8,666 bases of DNA, taken from assembly GCA_013042695.1 (NCBI GenBank), contig JABDPQ010000527.1:1-8666 (forward strand), read 5' to 3'. This stretch comes from Desulfobacterales bacterium. Lineage in GTDB: Bacteria; Desulfobacterota; Desulfobulbia; Desulfobulbales; Desulfocapsaceae. Positions within the stretch are counted from its first letter, which is position 1; each line of letters opens with the position of its first letter. Made by a program: the position numbers and the translations under genes. The notes beneath the pieces are model-generated. The model was not told where the DNA came from. It did not search any database and saw only the letters and a program-made list of their open reading frames with translations. This document shows, piece by piece, positions 1 through 5,975 of the stretch.

Positions 1-97
1 CATCGAATTTCAAACAACTGAATCTGCAGAAACGTTTGAAGAAAAGGCTGCTCTTTTCATGGGTCAACAGGTAAAGGCCGAGACAATTCATTTATAA
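1..97 (+). CDS. 3' end of an unrecognised plus-strand gene (partial)
   Basis: Reading from base 2, an open frame of 31 codons runs off the left edge and ends at TAA 95-97. The last residues are acidic and helix-like (ESAETFEEKAALFMGQQVKA, then ETIHL). The composition (many Glu, Ala and Lys, a helix-favouring pattern, sensible codon use) looks like the C-terminal helix of a real cytoplasmic protein rather than random sequence. The other two plus-strand frames are not better candidates: frame 1 stops at 19-21. The gene converges on the minus-strand TPM lipoprotein gene, with an inverted repeat in the gap that could terminate both. I do not recognise the family from so short a tail. A crotonase-type enzyme is one loose thought but is not supported by any motif. 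Confidence 0.5.
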   Translation, partial: IEFQTTESAETFEEKAALFMGQQVKAETIHL

Positions 98-103
98 AAC
101 GGT

Positions 104-147
104 AACGCTGATGCCCGTAAGGTTGGACTTTACAGCATCAGGCAGTT
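104..147. terminator. Inverted repeat between convergent genes, probable terminator
   Basis: CTGATGC at 108-114 is exactly complementary to GCATCAG at 135-141, and inside it GTAA 117-120 pairs with TTAC 130-133. The result is a two-part stem with a small internal mismatch and a short loop. AAC 104-106 and GTT 145-147 could add outer pairs. Read on the minus strand, the stem is followed after a few bases by TTTTAT (94-99), a modest U-tract, so it best fits the end of the TPM lipoprotein gene, whose stop lies about 20 bp away. On the plus strand no clear U-run follows. The location between two convergent stop codons supports a terminator role, but the stem is imperfect. Confidence 0.5.
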
Positions 148-165
148 ATTGATCACTATGCCGAT

Positions 166-1749
166 TTATTGGAGCGTGCGTGTGAGCCATTTGACCCGGG
201 GATGATCCGGTGCTGACTTTGTCAGGTTGGCCAAGATGTCAGCTGCGCGATTTTGGTCATCCCGCTCACCCCTGGCGTGATAGGCGCGAGCCAGTTTACA
301 GAGACCGTAAATATTTGCCGGCTCACGGACGAGGCCCTCTTTCAATGTCTTAATTGCCTTTCCCCATTCTTTTTCCATGAGCAGAAGATAACCGCGGTAA
401 AAGTGTCCAAAAGGGTCTCCAGGAAGAAGGCGGACATATCTATCCATCAATTGCAGCGCAGTCTTGTATTGGTAATGTGCATCAACGTGGGCGATAGCCA
501 AATTCCTGAGAACATCCGGATGGTCCTGCTCCAGCTCATCTGCCTTGTTCAGCAGGGTAATGCGCTGCTGTCCCATTGAAGTGAGGGTATAGAGTTTGCC
601 AAGTTCAAGCAGGGTTGCAAAGTCATTTTTATTCTTCTTTAGTTGCTGCTCGAATGCCAGGATCTTTTGAGCAGTACTGTTGTCATCGGCAACAGCATAG
701 ATATCCTCACCTCGTCGAGGGATATCCTGGCCCATCCAGTAAGGGCATCGGGACAGCAACGTCATATATGGATGTTCACCCCGTTCAATTCCCCAAAGCG
801 GCGCTCGGCCCATACGGACGATTTTACGCTGATGAACCATATCAAACTGCCAGCCTTCGCTTGTTCTGCAGAATAGAAAAGGGGCGTTTTCCCAACCTTT
901 TTTATTGCCAAAGAAGACAACGGCGTAATCCCCATTCTGAATTATCTCATAGGCTCTGCTTCCCCATGATGTAACATCTTGCTCAAATCGGCGATTCGGC
1001 TGATTGACATATGCCCGGTAAATGAGTCTCGTGACCGGAGTATACACACCAATATTGGGGTTGCGGTTCTTGTCACGCCAGCTTCGGATAAGCGTCTGCC
1101 ATGCTTCATCAGGACTCTGAGCTGCCGGATAGCGGCTATCAGCATCAGGGACGGGGACTGGCTCGTATTTTGTGAGAGCAACATCAGCTCCTCCCCCGGA
1201 AGAGAGAAATCTTAGATCACGACTGTTGATCCGATTGGGGGTTGCGTCATCCGTGGCCATCAGATTGGCACGAGCTTCAATTTCCTCTAACACTGCGACA
1301 AGACCAATCTCTAGTTGACCGCTGAGATAATAAGATTTCAACTGCTTGTTTTCGATATAGCCGGTAAAAAGGTCGGTAAAGACGCCCTCCAGTGCAAGGC
1401 CAACCTCAATTCTGATCTCTTTTTCCTTGTCAGTCAGTAGAAGCAGAAGACCACGGCCATCATTATTACGCCCGACATGCCATTGGCTGAAAAGCCTGGC
1501 TGTCATCTCTTGAAGTGTTTCATTTTTTCCGGTTGTTTCCACCGTTGCAACGACAACTTCGAGGTCATAATCCCGGCGAATATGAAGAAGCTGTTTTTCC
1601 ACCGATTCACTTATATCTTGGAGAATACCAACGTTATCCAGGATGAGAACGTCCTTCGGGCGTTCTATTTTTTCGTTATCAAAACAGCCGCATAAGCTGA
1701 AGAGCAGACAAATTGTGATGAGACGATGCGGGAAATAGTTAAACCACAT
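166..1749 (-). CDS. TPM-domain (YgcG/Psb32-like) lipoprotein with TPR-like C-terminus
   Basis: This is a 527-residue exported lipoprotein of unknown function. Residues 1-22 form a signal peptide with a hydrophobic core and a lipobox LCGC, so Cys22 is the likely lipidated residue; Cys at -2 is unusual. Residues about 30-165 match the TPM fold of YgcG/Psb32: an LDNVGILQD start, a beta strand LEVVVATV, the hallmark NNDGRGLLLLL (95-105), and RIEVGLALEGVFTD (113-126). Known TPM proteins act in membrane-protein or photosystem repair, and some have acid phosphatase activity. A GGG at 185-187 may be a relic of the family's usual Gly-rich tail. Residues about 205-345 form a Trp/Tyr-rich region I cannot assign; an NTF2-like fold is possible. 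Residues about 360-527 look like three to four TPR-type helical pairs (for example around 376-388, 412-440, 446-476 and 480-509). The start ATG has GGAG 10 bp upstream. The gene stands alone, 390 bp from the cytochrome gene. Confidence 0.85.
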   Translation of the reverse strand: MWFNYFPHRLITICLLFSLCGCFDNEKIERPKDVLILDNVGILQDISESVEKQLLHIRRDYDLEVVVATVETTGKNETLQEMTARLFSQWHVGRNNDGRGLLLLLTDKEKEIRIEVGLALEGVFTDLFTGYIENKQLKSYYLSGQLEIGLVAVLEEIEARANLMATDDATPNRINSRDLRFLSSGGGADVALTKYEPVPVPDADSRYPAAQSPDEAWQTLIRSWRDKNRNPNIGVYTPVTRLIYRAYVNQPNRRFEQDVTSWGSRAYEIIQNGDYAVVFFGNKKGWENAPFLFCRTSEGWQFDMVHQRKIVRMGRAPLWGIERGEHPYMTLLSRCPYWMGQDIPRRGEDIYAVADDNSTAQKILAFEQQLKKNKNDFATLLELGKLYTLTSMGQQRITLLNKADELEQDHPDVLRNLAIAHVDAHYQYKTALQLMDRYVRLLPGDPFGHFYRGYLLLMEKEWGKAIKTLKEGLVREPANIYGLCKLARAYHARGERDDQNRAADILANLTKSAPDHPRVKWLTRTLQ

Positions 1750-1759
1750 GCTTGATCAT

Positions 1760-1763
1760 CTCC
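1760..1763 (-). promoter_or_regulatory. Ribosome binding site of the TPM lipoprotein gene
   Basis: GGAG on the minus strand lies 10 bp upstream of the ATG at 1749. A second ATG sits 10 bp upstream of that start but is out of frame. The site therefore supports the start that gives the signal peptide and lipobox. Confidence 0.5.
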
Positions 1764-1882
1764 AACGAGTAGTGTGCAGGAACGGTGAAGAAAACGTCCG
1801 CAAAAAGCCAATTTTTTCCTATGAAGCTGCTGACAATACTGTTTCACATATTTTCCATAAATGCAAAATTGAAAAGAATATT

Positions 1883-1899
1883 CCTGGCAAAATACCAGG
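1883..1899 (-). terminator. Short inverted repeat, weak terminator candidate
   Basis: CCTGG at 1883-1887 and CCAGG at 1895-1899 form a 5-bp GC-rich stem with a 7-base loop. On the minus strand the stem is followed by AATATTCTTTTC, which is T-rich but broken. It lies about 240 bp past the cytochrome stop codon, far for a dedicated terminator, and a 5-bp stem is marginal. It could equally be chance. Confidence 0.25.
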
Positions 1900-2139
1900 C
1901 AAAGGTGCTAAGTAGTTGCTTTGTTAGCTTCCCCTGATTTTTCGCCGCATATGTTTTCTCAGATGTTGGTGAAATTAGGTAAGCAAGGTGGTTTAATCCA
2001 GTGAATCTAAATAGTTGAGTAAAAATTAAGAGAAAAACTCAGGAATAAGCGGCATCAAGAAGATGGGTTCGGGGGGCCGAGCTTTCGGGAAGGAATTGTG
2101 GAAATATGAGAGCAAGCTTACATAGCAGCTACTTATCAC

Positions 2140-3750
2140 CTACTCGATGCGAAATGTGCTTGAATCAATGATGACAGGTTTCTTTTCCATTTTTGCATAC
2201 ATCTTGGCAAATTGCGACGTTGCCGGTGTCGTGTCCCCGATGAGATCATCGATAAAGCGAGGCGACGCTGTCTGGTACAGGAGTTGTGATTTAATGATGA
2301 GAGGGAACTGAGCATGAGCTAAGGGAATATCATAAGTAATGATATCTATACCTGTCCCTTCTTGGCCAGCCTCTTTGTTGAAGTTTTCGTCTATAGTAAC
2401 TTTTCCTGCTATTGCAGTATACTGTGACATCGGACCTGAGGCTAAATAGCCTTTTGGAACCAGGCGGTTGTCTTTAAGATACTTGGCTGCCCGGAGCAGG
2501 GTGTAAGTGACATGGTCATTTACATCTCCCATGATGGCTTCGTAGATCTGCACCTGATCGGACGATGTAATTGTATCGTAGTGCGGCTTAAATCCGATAG
2601 CTGCGGCTGTAATCTCACCATTCTTATTCCAGTGGCCCGAATCGAAAAGAATGTCTGCCTTGTTGTCCTTTACCTGGATTCGCACCCAGGCCCTTCGAGA
2701 GGGAAAACCGGATGGAAATTTGTGGCCTGTATTATTTTCTACAGCAACTTTCAAACGTATTCTCTGTTGACTTCGTTCTGCTACTGCAACCGAAATTTCT
2801 GCAGCTTCATTAGCAAGCCGCTTTTCAGTTCTTTGAATGGTCTTTTGGAATTGAACGGCTGCGGCTGTGGTGCCTATGCTCTCTGTGTTGGCCTTCATCA
2901 TGGTAAGCATAAGGGTGTTGCCGCCGGTGAAATGATGTCTCCAGAAAGGCGATCTCCTCTCTTGGAACCAGGGTGGCCGACGGGTGATTTTGATAGGTTC
3001 GTCAATTCGAGGCATGTGGCAATCCTGGCATGACTGCGCATGAGTCTCAGATGCATAGATACTGTTAAGCCATTCCAGATATGGGGTCTGTTCCGGAAAC
3101 TCTCCTGCCACGTTGCCGGCGTCATCAAGGTATGGCGTGAACAGTGTGTGACAGGTGGCACATAGTGCAGATTCCTTTATCTGCTTTCCGTAGACAGGCA
3201 GATAGTTGACATGATTCAGCATAGGGGTTGGAAAGACACCCTTGTATGGACCATAGATTTCACGGCGGCCATCAATTGCATACCTGCCCGTAAAGTTCTC
3301 TAGATTTCCAAGTTTATTATCCTGAATCTGGTGACACAGGGTACAACTGACACCGTCATGAGCAAGATCCGATGTTTCTGCCGCCGCAAGAGAATATAAT
3401 ACACTGCCATCCAGCAATGCTTGTGTTCTTGCCATTGGAGTATGGCAGGTCGTGCATTTATCCTCTATAATTTCGGCTATGTTTTGATTTCTCAGGCGCT
3501 CGGACTCAAGCTTAGCTCGGAACAGGGGGTCTCTGAAAGCATTAGCCATCATCGTCGATTCCCAGTCATGAAAAATGGACAGGTCATTCCCCTTAGAATC
3601 CACCAGTGCGTCGTAATCAGAACTATGGCAGAAAGAACAGTTGTTTGAGGTAAGAAAGAGCAATTCGCTTTTTGCAGAAATAGGAAGATAGAGAGCAATC
3701 ACACAAAAGATTGTAACAGCCAGTACTCCCTTATTAATGGATCGAACCAT
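2140..3750 (-). CDS. Exported pentahaem c-type cytochrome
   Basis: This 536-residue protein should bind five covalent haems and carry electrons in the periplasm or at the cell surface. Residues 1-26 form a Sec signal peptide (VLAVTIFCVIALYLPISA, cleavage probably after Ala26). Five CXXCH sites follow: C38SFCH42, C99TTCH103, C136TLCH140, C197ATCH201 and C241QDCH245, the last continuing as CHMPR, a pattern common in cytochrome c554-like multihaem proteins. Non-CXXCH histidines that could be distal ligands include H61, H131, H180, H237, H272 and H273. Residues about 315-535 contain no haem site. This part has beta-rich sequence and the motif NNTGHKFPSGFPSRRAW (339-355), which recurs at the C-terminus of other multihaem cytochromes. 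ATG 3750-3748 has GAGG 5 bp upstream. No quinol oxidase, reductase or cytochrome-maturation gene is nearby, so the electron donor and acceptor cannot be inferred. It could be an oxidoreductase rather than a pure electron carrier. Confidence 0.92.
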   Translation of the reverse strand: MVRSINKGVLAVTIFCVIALYLPISAKSELLFLTSNNCSFCHSSDYDALVDSKGNDLSIFHDWESTMMANAFRDPLFRAKLESERLRNQNIAEIIEDKCTTCHTPMARTQALLDGSVLYSLAAAETSDLAHDGVSCTLCHQIQDNKLGNLENFTGRYAIDGRREIYGPYKGVFPTPMLNHVNYLPVYGKQIKESALCATCHTLFTPYLDDAGNVAGEFPEQTPYLEWLNSIYASETHAQSCQDCHMPRIDEPIKITRRPPWFQERRSPFWRHHFTGGNTLMLTMMKANTESIGTTAAAVQFQKTIQRTEKRLANEAAEISVAVAERSQQRIRLKVAVENNTGHKFPSGFPSRRAWVRIQVKDNKADILFDSGHWNKNGEITAAAIGFKPHYDTITSSDQVQIYEAIMGDVNDHVTYTLLRAAKYLKDNRLVPKGYLASGPMSQYTAIAGKVTIDENFNKEAGQEGTGIDIITYDIPLAHAQFPLIIKSQLLYQTASPRFIDDLIGDTTPATSQFAKMYAKMEKKPVIIDSSTFRIE

Positions 3751-3755
3751 AAAAA

Positions 3756-3759
3756 CCTC
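3756..3759 (-). promoter_or_regulatory. Ribosome binding site of the cytochrome gene
   Basis: GAGG on the minus strand lies 5 bp before the ATG at 3750, which fixes the start that gives a proper signal peptide. A nearby upstream ATG is out of frame. Confidence 0.55.
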
Positions 3760-3883
3760 ATAGAGTAGGTATGCATGTCAGAGTCATCGCAGACAGTAAA
3801 TACGAAGATTTTAAACTCATACATAAAGCTCAAGTTGCGGACTATTCTCGCTTGCTGAACGTTTAAGCCGGCTCAGTAATTTT

Positions 3884-3893
3884 GCTAATTAGC
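3884..3893. repeat. 10-bp perfect palindrome GCTAATTAGC
   Basis: GCTAATTAGC is a perfect palindrome 134 bp upstream of the cytochrome start. It is flanked by TTTT on the left and TTTTT on the right of the plus strand. AGCCGGCT at 3866-3873 is a second palindrome 10 bp away. Either could be an operator half or a dimeric regulator site, but one copy of each with no known consensus makes this speculative. The palindrome plus a T-run could also act as a very weak plus-strand terminator, though no plus-strand gene precedes it. Confidence 0.3.
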
Positions 3894-4005
3894 TTTTTCG
3901 TCAGTCTGCTCTTCCCCATTAAACCGCTCTTTCAACATAGCATGATTACTGGATTGATTAAATGAGATCAGGTCATATCACTGTTAGGGTAAATTTAGGT
4001 CCAGC

Positions 4006-4665
4006 TTACCGCAAGGATGCAACAAGCACTGGTAACTCGATGAACTTATCGAGAATGTAGTCTCCTCGAACCGTTTCATCATCACGATTAAACACAACCG
4101 TGGTCATACCGAGTGCTTTTGCCCCATCAATTTCTCTTTGGGCATGGGCGACAAAAATCGCTTCATATGGGTTACCTCCAAACGGTTCGAGAGCGGCGAG
4201 ATATATTTCCGGAGAGGGCTTTATTGCTCTGATCTCACAGGATGTCGCAAAAGAGTCCCAGACCGTGTCAATGCCAATGGTTTTAAACCATGCCATTTTT
4301 TCCTTGGTTGAATTATAGGTATTTGTAACTATTCCCAACTTCAGGCCGTCGTTTTTCAAGGTGTGTAATACCTCCGCAACGCCATCTGTGAAATCAAAAT
4401 CCAACATGGCTTCGCGGAATGCTTTTTTACCAGTATCAAAATCAATTTGCTGTGTAATCCCACCACGTCTCATCACCTCTTCATAGTATTCGTCTTCGGA
4501 TATCAGGCCTTCATGTGAGTCTAGTTTTAGGCGCTTGAATTCTGGCGTTTTCATATCCAGATCCGGTAGACCACGGGATACAAAAAAATCAGTGTAGACA
4601 CGTGCGCGACGTGGGCGTGTATAAAGTATATTTCCTGCGTCGAACAAGACGGCGCTAATGGTCAT
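4006..4665 (-). CDS. HAD-superfamily hydrolase with non-canonical catalytic motifs
   Basis: A 219-residue cytoplasmic HAD hydrolase of subfamily I, with a small alpha-helical cap at about 17-95. Motif I is VLFDAGNIL with nucleophile Asp9. The D+2 position, normally the Asp acid/base of phosphatases, is Gly11. Motif II is GIVTN (Thr114) and motif III is IKPSPEIY (Lys149). Motif IV reads FVAHAQREIDGA (171-182), where most members have GDxxxD; the two acidic positions are His174 and Glu178. Missing Asp at D+2 is known in haloacid dehalogenases and phosphonatases, so phosphatase is not the only option. A longer frame begins at TTG 4680, but ATG 4665 has GGAG 9 bp upstream and places the first beta strand where the family expects it. 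It lies 99 bp after the binding-protein gene, across a strong hairpin, and is probably the last gene of the transporter operon. The substrate is unknown. Confidence 0.85.
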   Translation of the reverse strand: MTISAVLFDAGNILYTRPRRARVYTDFFVSRGLPDLDMKTPEFKRLKLDSHEGLISEDEYYEEVMRRGGITQQIDFDTGKKAFREAMLDFDFTDGVAEVLHTLKNDGLKLGIVTNTYNSTKEKMAWFKTIGIDTVWDSFATSCEIRAIKPSPEIYLAALEPFGGNPYEAIFVAHAQREIDGAKALGMTTVVFNRDDETVRGDYILDKFIELPVLVASLR

Positions 4666-4674
4666 ATTGCAAAT

Positions 4675-4678
4675 CTCC
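4675..4678 (-). promoter_or_regulatory. Ribosome binding site deciding the HAD start
   Basis: GGAG on the minus strand is 9 bp upstream of ATG 4665. It overlaps the alternative TTG start at 4680, which therefore cannot use it; this favours the shorter 219-residue product. Confidence 0.55.
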
Positions 4679-4715
4679 AAGAGAATTGTTTTGTTGAGTT
4701 GTCAGCATATCCCAG

Positions 4716-4745
4716 AGCGCTGAGGCAATAGGTTGCCTCAGCGCT
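4716..4745 (-). terminator. Perfect 13-bp stem-loop between binding-protein and HAD genes
   Basis: AGCGCTGAGGCAA (4716-4728) and TTGCCTCAGCGCT (4733-4745) are perfect reverse complements with a 4-base loop. The hairpin begins 19 bp after the binding-protein stop codon and ends 50 bp before the HAD start. No U-tract follows on the minus strand (the next bases are CTGGGATATG), so it is not a textbook intrinsic terminator. Hairpins in this position after binding-protein genes often protect the upstream mRNA from 3' exonucleases or partly reduce transcription downstream, which would favour binding protein over HAD enzyme. The stem is certain; its role is inferred. A smaller 5-bp stem, CCAGA 4747-4751 with TCTGG 4758-4762, sits between it and the stop codon. 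Confidence 0.7.
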
Positions 4746-4764
4746 GCCAGAGACTTTTCTGGTT

Positions 4765-5919
4765 TTACTTCTTTAAGTACAAATACAAGGTCAAAAATGA
4801 GTACTTGGAGTCATAAACTGCAGATGGATCAATTCTCCATAGCTTAAGGGAGTTAAACTTGGGAATGTTGAACTTGGCAATCTGCTTTTCGGCAATATCT
4901 GTGCGGGCGGCGTAGTCGCCTATAACATTCCACGGTTTAAAACCTTTTCCCATCATGTGCCTGATTAAGAGTTTCGCAGCGTTAGGATGAGGCGAACCAT
5001 CTGCAATGACAAGGGCCGTCGGATAGGCAACCCCGAATACGGGTTCAACATCATAAGCAGGTTCCGCTTCATATTCACCCGGTTCGTTCTTACGAAGTTT
5101 GCTGAATGTGGTAAAACCAATAGGTGGATTATCTTGCTTTACATCCCCAACATTTTTGAAGATCTGCGTTGTTGAACTGATAAACACAGGCTTATTTTTA
5201 AGGAGACGGTATAACCATTCAATTGAGGCATCGGGCTTATCAATCAGCGGGTGTTTCTTGATCGCCTTGGCAACAGCTTCGGAGTAAACGAGTTTCTCTC
5301 CAAATTCCTTTTCATAGGCTTTTCCCATTTCATCTGGGTTCAGAAGAATTGTCTGAAGGACATTTGACTGGTTGCTGTCTTCTGATGGGTTTGGCATCTG
5401 CAAACGGCCTTTCCACTCGGGTTTCGTCAAGTCCCAGAGATTGTCAAAGGGTGCGCCCTTTGGATGTTTGGCTTTGTTGTAAACCAGAATTCGACTACTC
5501 CAACGCTGAATCAACATTGGATCCATTTCATCTTTATCCAGTTGGCTAACAGAATCATCAGGAACGAAGTTATGGATGAGTTGTTTGTCTAGAAATTCAT
5601 TTACGAGCAGTGGCGCGTCCTGGTTGAACAGTACATCTACATTAAATATGCCTGCCTTGTGTTCACGGCGAAATTTTTCCAGCTGTACATCGGAGGACAG
5701 ATCGTGGCCTTCGATTTCTACGCCGTACTTCTCCTTGAACTCTTCAACGAGCTTGGAAATCCTCGACGAGACTGAATAAATAACAACTTTTCCTTCTTCA
5801 CGTGCGGCGGCCTCAATAGCGGTCCAATCCTGGTTTGCATTTGAAAGGGAAGGCCACAGAATGGCAATACTTGCAAGTCCTGTGATAGATAATGATCTTA
5901 GCTGTTTAAACGTTTTCAT
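4765..5919 (-). CDS. Periplasmic solute-binding protein of an FbpA/phosphonate-type ABC importer
   Basis: A 384-residue binding protein that captures the substrate in the periplasm and delivers it to the permease. Residues 1-28 are a Sec signal peptide (SITGLASIAIL core, cleavage after SNA at Ala28). The mature start, DWTAIEAAAREEGKVVIYS, is typical of the bacterial extracellular solute-binding family 1/FbpA cluster. Further family features are LVYNKAKHPKGAPFDNLWDL (145-164), PEWKGRL (167-173) and the hinge-proximal PTALVIADGSPHPNAAKLLI (300-319). Ferric-binding FbpA proteins have two adjacent tyrosines where this one reads PPIGFTTFSKL (265-275), so direct Fe(III) binding is unlikely. Candidate ligands from the cluster are phosphonates, sugar phosphates or other organic anions; I cannot choose. 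The protein has no cysteine. An upstream in-frame ATG at 5976 would add 19 residues, but GAGGAGGT 5 bp before ATG 5919 decides for the shorter form. It lies 56 bp after the ATPase gene. Confidence 0.88.
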   Translation of the reverse strand: MKTFKQLRSLSITGLASIAILWPSLSNANQDWTAIEAAAREEGKVVIYSVSSRISKLVEEFKEKYGVEIEGHDLSSDVQLEKFRREHKAGIFNVDVLFNQDAPLLVNEFLDKQLIHNFVPDDSVSQLDKDEMDPMLIQRWSSRILVYNKAKHPKGAPFDNLWDLTKPEWKGRLQMPNPSEDSNQSNVLQTILLNPDEMGKAYEKEFGEKLVYSEAVAKAIKKHPLIDKPDASIEWLYRLLKNKPVFISSTTQIFKNVGDVKQDNPPIGFTTFSKLRKNEPGEYEAEPAYDVEPVFGVAYPTALVIADGSPHPNAAKLLIRHMMGKGFKPWNVIGDYAARTDIAEKQIAKFNIPKFNSLKLWRIDPSAVYDSKYSFLTLYLYLKK

Positions 5920-5924
5920 GGTCG

Positions 5925-5932
5925 ACCTCCTC
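5925..5932 (-). promoter_or_regulatory. Strong Shine-Dalgarno fixing the binding-protein start
   Basis: GAGGAGGT on the minus strand lies 5 bp before ATG 5919. It is the strongest ribosome binding site in the window, as expected for a binding protein made in excess over its membrane partners. The alternative ATG at 5976 overlaps the ATPase stop codon (TGATG) and has no comparable site. Confidence 0.8.
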
Positions 5933-5975
5933 AATGTTGGTAGATGAACTTCGGATGGATGATTTATGGTAATCA

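Larger units (their letters stand above)
1750..2139. other. 390-bp intergenic region between cytochrome and TPM genes
   Basis: No convincing gene is present; the reading frames here are short and lack a ribosome binding site and a family-like sequence. The stretch is AT-rich near the TPM gene, which suits a promoter. I could not find a well-spaced -35/-10 pair: TTGTCA on the minus strand at 1831-1836 has no matching -10. It also holds a short inverted repeat at 1883-1899 and a G-run at about 2067-2076. The length and AT bias suggest that the TPM lipoprotein gene is transcribed separately from the cytochrome gene. Confidence 0.5.
3751..4005. other. 255-bp intergenic region upstream of the cytochrome gene
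   Basis: This gap separates the transporter/HAD operon from the cytochrome gene and probably carries the cytochrome promoter. I see no gene: the longest minus-strand frame (about 41 codons from an ATG near 3823) runs into the cytochrome coding sequence in another frame and resembles nothing. No strong terminator follows the HAD stop codon. Two short perfect palindromes occur, at 3866-3873 and 3884-3893. A TTGAGC/TAAAAT pair on the minus strand has only a 14-bp spacer, so I do not call it a promoter. Confidence 0.5.

Noticed and set aside
2067..2090. G-run with CCGA-GCTT-TCGG mini-hairpin after the cytochrome gene as a terminator or G-quadruplex.
   Set aside because: The stem is only 4 bp with no T-run on the minus strand, and there are not four G-tracts at suitable spacing.
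2512..3033. Plus-strand open frame of 173 codons opposite the cytochrome gene.
   Set aside because: It is the antisense shadow of a gene with clear CXXCH motifs; the protein has no recognisable domain and no ribosome binding support.
2138..3770. ACCTACTCGATG at the cytochrome stop and ACCTACTCTATG (minus strand) just before its start look like terminal inverted repeats of a mobile unit.
   Set aside because: The match is 11 of 12 bases only, with no target-site duplication and no transposase; it is likely chance.
3700..3825. Minus-strand 41-codon frame beginning near 3823 (MYEFKIFVFTV...).
   Set aside because: It overlaps the cytochrome start in another frame, has a weak ribosome binding site and resembles no family.
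4700..4800. Possible frameshift at the C-terminus of the binding protein, since another frame stays open through the intergenic hairpin to the HAD start.
   Set aside because: The existing C-terminus (WRIDPSAVYDSKYSFL...) ends where the family normally ends, and an open frame of about 40 codons can arise by chance.
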